Assembly: GCA_028873695.1 (NCBI GenBank) | Contig: JAPPNU010000078.1 | Coordinates: 56,762-120,761, forward strand | DNA from: Gemmatimonadota bacterium | Lineage (GTDB): Bacteria; Latescibacterota; UBA2968; GCA-2709665 | Length of the DNA: 64,000 nucleotides | Reading direction: 5' to 3' | Shown: in pieces, positions 38,601 to 45,755 of the stretch | Layout of the letters: every line of letters starts with the position of its first letter | Numbering within the stretch: position 1 is the stretch's first letter | Notes under the pieces: generated by a model | The model's input: only the letters and a program-made list of their open reading frames with translations | Databases searched by the model: none | Told to the model about the DNA's origin: nothing | Translations under genes and position numbers: made by a program

Positions 38601-41600
38601 GCCGGTCTGCCGCGGTGTTGCCGTTGCCCGCCGCATCCCTGGCCGCGCGGGCCGCGATGTCTACCGTCACCGTTCCGGTGGCGGCAGGTGTGATGGTGAC
38701 CGTGTAAATGTCTCCCGATCCGGAGAAGGCCGTCACGGTACCGTTGTTGATGGTTACATCCCCCTGTGCGAACCCGGTGACGTCCTCCGAGAAGGTAATC
38801 GTTGCGTCGAACGGACCGTTTTGCGTATCCGCAGGCCCCGCAATGCGGACCGTTGGCGCATCAAGATCCGCCAGTACCGAATATTGCCCGGCTGCCTCGT
38901 TGCCGTTGCCCTCGGCGCCGGTGGCGACGTCTGACGGCACATTGACTGTCACGGTCCCGGTGGCTGCCGGTGTGATGGTGGTCGTGTAGATGCTTTCCGA
39001 GCCCGAGAAGGCTGTAACGTAGCCGTTGCCGACCGTCACGTCTCCCTGCTGGAACCCGGTGACGTTTTCAGAGAAGGTGACGGTTACGTCAAATGCACCG
39101 TTTTGAACATTCGTCGCCCCTGAAAGGGTGACCGTCACTGCCTCTGTTATCGTAATCGTGAAGGTCCCGGTGACGGCCGCGTTCACACCGTCGTCGGCGG
39201 AGACGGTAACCATGTAGTCCTGGGCCGTTGCGCTGGTGGAGACCGTGCCCTGCAGGAGCGAGTTCGTGTAGGACAACCCGGAGGGCAGGCCCGATACAGT
39301 GAGGGTTACCTCGTCTCCGTCTTCATCGGTCACCTTGAAATCGATTCCCGTGATCGTCTGTCCCTGCTCGTACGTCTGGTCGCCAGGAACCGTGATCTCC
39401 GGCAGCCTGTTCGCAGGTCGAGTGCCCCCCGGCTCGGTCACGGTGATTGTGAAGGTCGCCGTGACCGCAGGGTTCACCCCGTCGTCGGCGGAGACGGTGA
39501 CCGTGTAATCCTGCGTCGCCGCGGTTGCGGACACCGTGCCTTGCAGGAGCGAGTTCGTGTAGGACAACCCGGAGGGCAGGCCCGATACCGTGAGGGTCAC
39601 CTCGTCACCGTCTTCATCGGTCACCTTGAAATCGATTCCCGTGATCGTCTGTCCCTGCTCGTACGTCTGGTCGCCAGGAACCGTGATCTCCGGCAGCCTG
39701 TTCGCAGGTCGAGTGCCCCCCGGCTCGGTCACGGTGATTGTGAAGGTCGCCGTGACCGCAGGGTTCACCCCGTCGTCGGCGGAGACGGTGACCGTGTAAT
39801 CCTGCGTCGCCGCGGTTGCGGACACCGTGCCTTGCAGGAGCGAGTTCGTGTAGGACAACCCGGAGGGCAGGCCCGATACCGTGAGGGTCACCTCGTCACC
39901 GTCTTCATCGGTCACCTTGAAATCGATTCCCGTGATCGTCTGTCCCTGCTCGTACGTCTGGTCGCCAGGAACCGTGATCTCCGGCAGCCTGTTCGCAGGT
40001 CGAGTGCCCCCCGGCTCGGTCACGGTGATTGTGAAGGTCGCCGTGACCGCAGGGTTCACCCCGTCGTCGGCGGAGACGGTGACCGTGTAATCCTGCGTCG
40101 CCGCGGTTGCGGACACCGTGCCCTGCACCATGCCGTTCCTGTAGGACAGCCCTGACGGCAGACCCGACAGTGTCAGCCTTACCGCGTCGCCGTCCGCATC
40201 GCTTACCGTAGGCCAGAAAGCCGTGATCGTCTCGCCCTGCTCGAACGTTTTGTTGCCCGGCACCGTGATCTCCGGAGGGCTGTTCGCCGGGGGCGTGGTC
40301 GCGGGTGTGGTCACGGTGATGGTGAAGGACCCCGTCACGGCGGCGTTCACGCCGTCGTCGGCGGAGACGGTGACCGTGTAGTCCTGGGCGGTTGCACTGG
40401 AGGACACCGTACCCTGCAGGAGGGAGTTGGTGTAGGACAACCCGGAAGGCGCGCCCGATACGGTTGTGGTCACCTCGTCGCCGTCTTCATCGGTCACCTT
40501 GAAGTCGATCGCGGTGATGGTCTGTCCCTGCTCGTACGTCCTGTCGCCGGGCACCGTGATCTGCGGAGGGCTATTCGCCGGGGGCGTGGTCGCGTGCTCG
40601 GTCACGGTGATGGTGAAGGTCCCGGTCACGGCCGGGTTCACGCCGTCGTCGGCGGAGACGGTGACCGTGTAGTCCTGGGCGGTTGCACTGGAGGACACCG
40701 TGCCTTGCAGGAGGGAGTTGGTGTAGGACAACCCGGAAGGCTGGCCCGATACGGTGAGGGTCACCTCGTCTCCGTCTTCATCGGTCACCTTGAAATCGAT
40801 TCCCGTCATCGTCTGCCCCTGCTCGTACGTCTGGTCGCCAGGAACCGTGATCTGGGGCGGACGGTTCGCCGGCGGCGCGGGTGTGGTCACGGTGATGGTG
40901 AAGGACCCCGTCACGGCGGCGTTCACGCCGTCATCGGCGGAGACGGTGACCGTGTAATCCTGCGTCGCCGCGTCGGCGGACACCGTGCCTTGCAGGAGGG
41001 AGTTGGTGTAGGACAACCCGGAAGGCTGGCCCGATACGGTGAGGGTCACCTCGTCTCCGTCTTCATCGGTCACCTTGAAATCGATTCCCGTGATCGTCTG
41101 CCCCTGCTCGTAAGTCTGGTCGCCCGGCACCGTGATCTGCGGCGGACGGTTCGCCGGCGGCGCGGGCGCGGTCACGGTGATGGTGAAGGACCCCGTCACG
41201 GCGGCGTTCACGCCGTCATCGGCGGAGACGGTGACCGTGTAATCCTGCGTCGCCGCGTCGGCGGACACCGTGCCTTGCAGGAGGGAGTTGGTGTAGGACA
41301 ACCCGGAAGGCTGGCCCGATACGGTGAGGGTCACCTCGTCTCCGTCTTCATCGGTCACCTTGAAATCGATTCCCGTCATCGTCTGCCCCTGCTCGTACGT
41401 CTGGTCGCCAGGAACCGTGATCTGGGGCGGACGGTTCGCCGGCGGCGCGGGTGTGGTCACGGTGATGGTGAAGGACCCCGTCACGGCGGCGTTCACGCCG
41501 TCGTCGGCGGAGACGGTGACCGTGTAGTCCTGGGCGGTTGCACTGGAGGACACCGTACCCTGCAGGAGGGAGTTGGTGTAGGACAACCCGGAAGGCGCGC

Positions 41601-42327
41601 CCGATACGGTTGTGGTCACCTCGTCGCCGTCGACGTCGGTCACCTTGAAATCGATTCCCGTGATCGTCTGCCCCTGCTCGTAAGTCTGGTCGCCCGGCAC
41701 CGTGATCTGCGGCGGAGAATTCAATGTGGCCTGTACCGAAAACTGGCTCGCCGCGGTATTGGCATTGCCCCCCGCGTCCCTGGCCACACCCGCCGCCACG
41801 TTGACGGTCACCGACCCGCTGGCCCACGGCGTGATCGTGATCGAATAGCTGGCCCCCGAACCGGAGAAAGCAGTCACCGACCCGTTACCCACCGTCACGT
41901 CCCCCTGCTCAAAGGGATGCCCGTACACACCCACCGGCTCCGAGAACTCGATAGTCACAGTGAACGCACCGTCTTGAGTCCCCGACGGACCGGCGATGTT
42001 AACCGATGGTGGATCCAGGTCCGCCGTCCCGGTGTACCGGGTCGCCGCGCTGTTGCCGTTTCCGGCGTTATCGAAAGCCACGTCCGCGGCCACGTCCACC
42101 GTCACGACGCCGGTCGCAGACGGCTGGAGGGTGATCTCATAATTTCTCCCCGAACCGGAGAAGGCCATAACCGCAGCGTTGCCCACCGTCACGTCGCCCT
42201 TCTCGAACCCGGTCACCGACACGGAAAAGGTGATGTCCACAACAAATGGATGGCCCCCCAACGTGTACGTCGGACCGCTGAGGCTGACCGTGGGGTCGTT
42301 GGCGATCGCGTTCGTAGGAAGCATCAA
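32644..42327 (-). CDS. Giant multidomain adhesin with C-terminal autotransporter-like barrel
   Basis: About 3227 residues. Two Ig-like Big domains (DVTVGNGSVTAFSGSG type), nine He_PIG/cadherin-like repeats (ITVPGDQTYEQGQTITGIDF), three more Big domains, another He_PIG, several Calx-beta domains (E-G-D-x-L-S-F-T-V), cadherin and FN3 domains, a VCBS-like unit, then a barrel starting near SGWTLWGRGAGSRYSGD and ending VGFTLYRNF with terminal Phe. This is the layout of type V-like surface adhesins that bind Ca2+. 42327 (TTG) is the first accepted start, but it splits the signal peptide: FLFGAAILLMLPTNAIA begins upstream. A sigma54 promoter lies at 42538. Confidence 0.9.
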   Translation of the reverse strand: MMLPTNAIANDPTVSLSGPTYTLGGHPFVVDITFSVSVTGFEKGDVTVGNAAVMAFSGSGRNYEITLQPSATGVVTVDVAADVAFDNAGNGNSAATRYTGTADLDPPSVNIAGPSGTQDGAFTVTIEFSEPVGVYGHPFEQGDVTVGNGSVTAFSGSGASYSITITPWASGSVTVNVAAGVARDAGGNANTAASQFSVQATLNSPPQITVPGDQTYEQGQTITGIDFKVTDVDGDEVTTTVSGAPSGLSYTNSLLQGTVSSSATAQDYTVTVSADDGVNAAVTGSFTITVTTPAPPANRPPQITVPGDQTYEQGQTMTGIDFKVTDEDGDEVTLTVSGQPSGLSYTNSLLQGTVSADAATQDYTVTVSADDGVNAAVTGSFTITVTAPAPPANRPPQITVPGDQTYEQGQTITGIDFKVTDEDGDEVTLTVSGQPSGLSYTNSLLQGTVSADAATQDYTVTVSADDGVNAAVTGSFTITVTTPAPPANRPPQITVPGDQTYEQGQTMTGIDFKVTDEDGDEVTLTVSGQPSGLSYTNSLLQGTVSSSATAQDYTVTVSADDGVNPAVTGTFTITVTEHATTPPANSPPQITVPGDRTYEQGQTITAIDFKVTDEDGDEVTTTVSGAPSGLSYTNSLLQGTVSSSATAQDYTVTVSADDGVNAAVTGSFTITVTTPATTPPANSPPEITVPGNKTFEQGETITAFWPTVSDADGDAVRLTLSGLPSGLSYRNGMVQGTVSATAATQDYTVTVSADDGVNPAVTATFTITVTEPGGTRPANRLPEITVPGDQTYEQGQTITGIDFKVTDEDGDEVTLTVSGLPSGLSYTNSLLQGTVSATAATQDYTVTVSADDGVNPAVTATFTITVTEPGGTRPANRLPEITVPGDQTYEQGQTITGIDFKVTDEDGDEVTLTVSGLPSGLSYTNSLLQGTVSATAATQDYTVTVSADDGVNPAVTATFTITVTEPGGTRPANRLPEITVPGDQTYEQGQTITGIDFKVTDEDGDEVTLTVSGLPSGLSYTNSLLQGTVSTSATAQDYMVTVSADDGVNAAVTGTFTITITEAVTVTLSGATNVQNGAFDVTVTFSENVTGFQQGDVTVGNGYVTAFSGSESIYTTTITPAATGTVTVNVPSDVATGAEGNGNEAAGQYSVLADLDAPTVRIAGPADTQNGPFDATITFSEDVTGFAQGDVTINNGTVTAFSGSGDIYTVTITPAATGTVTVDIAARAARDAAGNGNTAADRLSVQVDVDRPSVSITGPAATQTGAFDVSITFSEEVTGFQQSDLIVGNGTVTAFSGSGESYAATIPPAVTGLVTVDVAANAAVDASGNGNSAAEQLSVTASLDVSNPVLEIVAPEDRTYAQGEKIASFGIPVINTGIGVPPGGAKRAFGDVDPISAIEGDLPRVTVGGLPSGLSFTSRKVRGTVSADATVKTYTVDIKAANVNGQLDDATFKITVTASTEMTVSDATAIEGDVLSFTVSLADSIPGGLTVAPVFGIGTASADVDYTPDTAPLSFKGTAGEEQTFSVATIEDEVVEAVETFSVSLAVSGTTAKVTGTVTATGTIVDDDAGGDATVTVADASAVEGEALSFTVRLARAVQGGLTVTPAFHNVTATSGTDYSENTSPLSFIGAAGEERTFTVSTVEDELEEEDETFTLSLVVSDAPSGVRAGGATGTIIDDDGARVYVSIHDPESPVAEGTSVELPVRMTSTVEGNVQVPWTTDGDAGPALASKIAIASDEYGSDIRPAHEHVPSSGTVTLAAGQLETTIEITILDDEEHEDLESFGITLGEPTVASSVSRRVSVDRRTATVTVLDNDAPPVFDEGDAAIRFVVENTPPGTAIGGPFLATDAENDPLSFALGGADAAAFALNPDSGQLRTREPLDFETRNSYDGLTVTVDDGHGHTDVLSLTVNVTDASPPDALDAPAVVRSSSDPESSLDVNWSAPADNGSPISDYDVRYREVGTATWRDHAFYGAGVRATLTGLNAASTYEVQVLAKNVEGAGEWSVSGRGSTLDPSAPRETVTTAGAGATEGATLTFAVTLNRTVQGGLTVTPRFSDGTAARGSEYAAKFTRRFSDRRATIGTDYTTSATGMRFEGTKGERHTFTVTTIQDEVVEYNETFTVRLDISGTSESGLTGGSATGTITDDDSGTVTTGNRKASEGDGLTFRVTLNRAVQGGLTVTPVFKDGTATAGIDYTASASPLTFAGTAGEAHTFTVATKEDEAVEENETFTVSLRVSDAPSGVTAGNPVTATIIDDDGRNEPPDFDDAGHATTRAVAENTPAGGPVGAPITATDANGDMLSYSLSGSDVFGIDSETGQIAVSDGVVLDYEAGPLSYAVTVTVNDGREGSDVIEVAISVTDAAEPPAAPAAPRVAAASLASVRVDWRAPANTGPAIHDYDVQYRIQGADDWTSHAFTGTKTTAEIRGLESGATYEARVRAKNAEGTGAWSAPGAGRTRVNTAPVAVDDAVTVFRGRRTTSLWTGDHGNVTRSPSVQTPEDFDVPEPESGAKIAPLANSVSATETDDGHISVLANDADAEDDWSLLTAKLVEAPAHGTLTLFENGTFVYTHDGSRAAEDRFTYRVVDSGGASSDEATVTINVTGVNLGPAVTGTIPDQVLTMGTNGTVDLTGLFADPDGDPLNYEVSSDIRIVNASLVGKVIALAPLAVASARVTVTASDPYGLSAKLSFAVTVENVQTNRARVLELSLAAFSRTVLSQAVDAIAGRFEAASRAMRATLDGSRLVLGQAFNAMEWVHVAARLFGIPLDASASKSAIATAAPAGLHGVTSDPDAVRPALRAPNGRSILTRSSFRMAMDRSGSVESGWTLWGRGAGSRYSGDSGSGNRMDGRVTAAYVGADYHWSSKLVLGLAASYSNGLQDFDNAGESMGKWNTRLNSLHPYVHWSPTGKLGLWAMLGFGRGAAELNSGYGGPLAGTGSSTVETDISSRSAALGGRMDLTRVGNVDLALTGDAFAVSTVSEAVAGLRAATGDARRVRLMVNGSTGWSLTPDTQMDLSLAMGARVDGGDVESGLGTELAGALSLSNRRMGLDVEVRSHWLAAHRDRDFREGGLSLALRLDPGSDKKGLALSLSQAWGENAGSGVESLWNGERMMAYRNRNDHRHGLDWRPNRTRAALGYGMETSGGRGRLEPFVELDAKDLGLHRLGGGLRLNVPGSSNANGSTGFLAGNLQLELLGEYRVPPENSVTGASATRVGARDYRVGFTLYRNF
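39136..41716 (-). repeat. Nine tandem ~290-bp repeats within the adhesin gene
   Basis: Nine consecutive copies of a ~97-codon He_PIG-like module. At least two neighbouring units around 39394-39975 appear identical over 291 bases. The unit around 40110-40300 is the most diverged (N-K-T-F-E-Q-G-E-T). High identity points to recent expansion or gene conversion and to possible copy-number variation between strains. Confidence 0.9.
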
Positions 42328-42537
42328 CAGGATGGCGGCTCCGAACAGGAAGGTCTTCGCCGTCAGCGCTGTTGACCTCGCAAGACTGGGGCGCCGTCTG
42401 GTAGAGATTGAAATAAGGTAACAGACCGTGAAATTTGAAGAGAATCTCTAAGCATCCAACGTGCATTGCCGGCTCCTTTTTGAAATGGATGATTGCAGCC
42501 CGTAAAGGGCGCGCGGAATGTTCGCTCCGCCATTGCA

Positions 42538-42553
42538 AGCAGAAGCCGTGCCA
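42538..42553 (-). promoter_or_regulatory. Sigma54 -24/-12 promoter of the adhesin
   Basis: The minus strand reads TGGCACGGCTTCTGCT: complete TGGCACG, four spacer bases, then CTGCT against consensus TTGC(A/T). Spacing is exact. Transcription would begin near 42527, leaving a leader of 160-200 nt before the adhesin start. Confidence 0.82.
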
Positions 42554-42745
42554 AAGCCGCAGGATATCTTTAAATCCTTTTAAACAAAGAACTTATGAAC
42601 TATTCCTCGCAGAGAGGACATTATTCGCATTCGTTTCGAAATGGAACGCCGGCGTTGCGATCGGACCGACCGTGATCCATACAAGACAAATGAATACAAT
42701 AAGTTATACCGAATCCCATTTGATGTGTCACGAATCGAAACGCAA

Positions 42746-42760
42746 GTCTCAATTTGAGAC
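42746..42760. promoter_or_regulatory. Palindrome GTCTCA-N3-TGAGAC, probable activator site
   Basis: GTCTCA, ATT, TGAGAC. It is centred about 200 bp upstream of the adhesin sigma54 promoter, the same distance as the palindrome of activator 1. The arm GTC(G/T)CA is shared by both sites. Confidence 0.68.
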
Positions 42761-43441
42761 AAACAACAACCGGGCGGATGAACCCTGACGTAAAGCAAGA
42801 TAATCTGACCGGTCATTCGCCTTCATGCCCGGACGGGCCAGGAAATGTGAACATGATATCGCCACCTGGTTCTCGCAAGTTGCGATCCGGACGGCGCGGA
42901 GTTTCATGTCTTGAAGCCTGGCTACTTTCATATAGACGAGTACACATTGCTGTTTTGTCAGCTCAGGCCCGCCGAGACGGGATTCGCCAGTGCCTGGTCC
43001 ATCGACCCGGCGCCGGTCCCCGGAAGTATATATTAAATATAATATGTATATTTAAATAACGTGTACGAAGGGCCAAAATGGCATATTTTTTATAGTATGT
43101 CTACGAAATCGGCCATCATTCGCCGGCACACAAGACTGGCAACCCATGATTCTCCACATACAAAGCCAGGTGCAATCTCTGATTGCACCTGGCTTTGTAT
43201 TGAAGGGTTCGGCCGGACGACGCTTAAATCATCCCCCAATGGATGTTAAGCCGGATCAGGTTATGTTCGCTGTCCGTTTGCCTGAAGAAAGACCCACAGG
43301 ACTCTCCATCCATGTTCCCTGCATGACGGAAAGCGTTGTCCCTTTCGAACGACGATCCGATCCTTGCAGGGGCACAGGCCGAAGGCCCGGTAGATTCCGG
43401 CGGTCTGACAGATTTGTCCGGTTTTTGGCATCTGTATGTTC
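42761..43441. other. Intergenic region upstream of the adhesin
   Basis: No supported gene. Besides the sites described upstream of the adhesin, it contains a very AT-rich block of alternating TATATT/AAATAT at 43026-43060 and the strong hairpin at 43158-43200. Confidence 0.45.
43158..43200. repeat. Perfect 20-bp inverted repeat with 3-nt loop
   Basis: ATACAAAGCCAGGTGCAATC (43158-43177), TCT, GATTGCACCTGGCTTTGTAT (43181-43200). This is the strongest hairpin in the window. No T-run follows on either strand, so a classic terminator is unlikely. It lies between the small membrane protein gene (ending 43442, minus) and the adhesin upstream region, both minus strand, so it may still end or protect the upstream transcript. 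Confidence 0.85.
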
Positions 43442-43702
43442 CTACCGTACCCCTCGATCCGCCATCACCCTGGGTGTCTTTCGCGTTGGATGCAGGACGT
43501 CCCCTTTGAATATCCAGATGGAGCCTTCATTCCGATTCAACACATACGCCGTTGGTTGATCCGAGCCGGCCGGATATATCGAGATTCTCTCGTAACGATA
43601 GACTCGCTCAGCAATCAGGAAGCCGCCAACAACGATGACAATGGAAGCCAACAGGACAGAGACTGCCAGGAAACAAATAGCGCGTATCAGTTGTTTTTCC
43701 AT
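43442..43702 (-). CDS. Small single-pass membrane protein
   Basis: 86 residues, starting at ATG 43702 with AAGGA about 10 nt upstream. A hydrophobic helix at about 6-32 (AICFLAVSVLLASIVIVVGG) is followed by a short periplasmic part (YERISIYPAGSDQPTAYVLN, GSIWIFKGDVLHP). I do not recognise a family. It starts 59 nt after the activator 2 frame and is probably in the same transcript, so it may belong to the kinase 2 signalling unit. Confidence 0.65.
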   Translation of the reverse strand: MEKQLIRAICFLAVSVLLASIVIVVGGFLIAERVYRYERISIYPAGSDQPTAYVLNRNEGSIWIFKGDVLHPTRKTPRVMADRGVR

Positions 43703-43761
43703 AACACACAGTTCCTTTAGGATTTCAACAGTCCTTGGTAGAACCCGAGTATTGGGACGTA

Positions 43762-45633
43762 TCAGCATCTGCCGAGGTTCAGACATCGCCAGTCAGGTCG
43801 AATTTCTTCAATTTCCGGTACAGTGTGGCTCGACCGAGACCGAGGGCCCGCGCCGCTTCGGTTACGTTGTTGTCCGACGCTTCGAGGGCGTTGACCAGCG
43901 CCTGCCGTTCGACTTCCGCCAGGGGGAGGACCGACGTTGGCGCCGCGCCGCCTTTTTGGGAATCCACGATCGGCGAGAGTTGCGGCGGCAGGGCGTTCGA
44001 TGGCATTCTCGAGTTCACGGACGTTTCCCGGCCAATCGTACTGCAACAGCAGACGCAGCGTGGCCGTGGAAATACCACTGATGGCTTTACCGTTGCGTTT
44101 CGTGTGCTTTTCGAGGAAGTGTTTCGCCAGCAACGGAATGTCTTCGCGGCGTTCGCGGAGCGGCGGAATCGCGATCGGGAAAACGGAGATTCGATAGAAC
44201 AGGTCTTCGCGGAATCTGCCGGTCTTTACCGCATCCTCCAGGTCCTTGTTGGTGGCGGCGACCAGCCGGATGTCTACCGGGATCGGTGTCGTTGTACCAA
44301 CGCGCTGGATCTCTCGCTCCTGCAGGACGCGCAGCAATTTGGCCTGAAGGGCCAGGTCCATGTCTCCGATCTCGTCCAGGAAGACCGTTCCCCCCGTGGC
44401 TCGTTCAAAGACGCCTATCCTCCGCTTCGTCGCCCCCGTAAAGGCGCCCTCTTCGTGTCCGAACAGTTCACTCTCGATCAGCGCCTCCGGAATGGCAGCG
44501 CAATTGATGGTGAGGTACGGACCCTCTTTGCGGTGGCTGTTGAAATGAAAGGACTTCGCAACAAGCTCCTTGCCGGTGCCGCTCTCGCCCTGGATCAACA
44601 CGGTAATGTCGCTCTCGGCAGCCTGCTTCACCAGCGCGTACACCTGCTTCATCGGGGCGCTGGAGCCGACCATGCCTGAGAAGGAATAGGTCGTCTTGAG
44701 TTCGGTGCGCAGGCGAAGTACTTCGGCCTTCATACGCTCGACCTGAATCTCTCTGGACACGTCGCGGTACACGTACAGATCGCCGATGATTTCTCCCTGG
44801 ATATCGCTCACCGGGGCTACGGATCGATAGAACAGACGATTGCCGGGCAAATTATCTGCCTCGGCCCTTTCTACGACTTTACCCTTGCTCCCGAAGATGA
44901 ACCTTCCCTCCATGTCAGTCAGATCAGGTTCTCGAAATCTCTCATCAAACCGCTCCTTGAAGGCCTTCGGAGACATCCTTTGCAATTCGTTCTTCGGCAG
45001 GTCGAGTACCCTTTCGTACCTGCGATTGGCAAACACCAGGTTGCCGGTGACGTCATACATGGCCAATGCGTCTCCGGTGGCATCGAGTACGGCTTCAAGC
45101 CTCTGATGACTGTCATTCAGCTGGCTTCGCCTTGCCGCCAACTCCTGTTCCACGTTCCACTTCCCAACCAGTGAAAGCGCGATCTGCTGGATTTCCTCCC
45201 GCGCGAAAGGCTTTCGGATATAGAGCACTTTGTGGAGTAACTCCATATCGTGGATGATCTCGGCCAGGGACTTGTCCGTGTAAGCGGTCATGATAACGAC
45301 CTCGATGTTACGATCGATGGTCCGCACCCGACGGATTGTTTCGATGCCGTCTATCCCCGGCGGCATTCTAATGTCAACGAAGGCGACGCATATGGGCCGT
45401 CCGGCTTCCTTCTCCGACTTGATAACCTCGCAGGCATCCTCGCCGCTGTTCGCGTGCAGGAGCTCGAATTCCGGAAGAAACGATCCGACCGTCTGCTGCG
45501 TGAAGGCCGACGCGAGCTCATCCGTGACGGTCTCCATGAATCGAGGCCGCAACATTTCCGCAAAGTCGTCGTGGATTTCCATCTGGTCATCGACGATCAA
45601 CACGCGACGGTTTTTGAGATTACTGAAATCCAT
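43762..45633 (-). pseudogene. Sigma54-dependent response regulator, activator 2, HTH out of frame
   Basis: A paralogue of activator 1: receiver (Asp in VAFVDIRMPPGIDGIE), PAS, and AAA+ with GESGTGKE, GAFTGA and TVFLDEIGD. After NVRELENAIER the frame departs into P-A-A-A-T-L-A-D and ends at 43762 without an HTH. In another frame the missing end is present: LPPQLSPIV, then AEVERQALVNALEASDNNVT and ARALGLGRATLYRKLKKF, stop at 43779. Compared with activator 1, about 41 nt (the linker AVLLETGDVIQAGN) are missing at the junction. ATG 45633 is chosen: AGAGG upstream and a sigma54 promoter at 45678. Confidence 0.88.
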
Positions 45634-45677
45634 CGAATACCTCTGCATCGTTGTCCTGCGTTTCATATCGTTAGAAC

Positions 45678-45693
45678 TGCACCATCAGTTCCA
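45678..45693 (-). promoter_or_regulatory. Sigma54-like promoter of activator 2
   Basis: The minus strand reads TGGAACTGATGGTGCA: GG and GC correctly spaced, three of twelve non-spacer positions off. It occupies the spacer between kinase 2 and activator 2, the same position relative to the pair as the promoter of activator 1. A degenerate palindrome core CGCA-GCC-TGCG occurs about 150 bp upstream inside kinase 2. Confidence 0.6.
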
Positions 45694-45755
45694 GGATTCG
45701 GCGATGGCGCACAATCTAACGCTGTGTCCCATTACACTTGACTGTCGACGGCGAT

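Noticed and set aside
39136..41716. Regularly spaced repeats that might suggest a CRISPR array
   Set aside because: The repeat unit is ~290 bp, coding and in frame; there are no short repeats with unique spacers.
40594..42375. 593-codon plus-strand open frame opposite the adhesin repeats, and similar long frames at 33622-35625 and 39541-40155
   Set aside because: They are antisense to a clearly coding repeat region. The repeated, Arg/Gly/His-rich translation follows from the codon pattern of the real gene.
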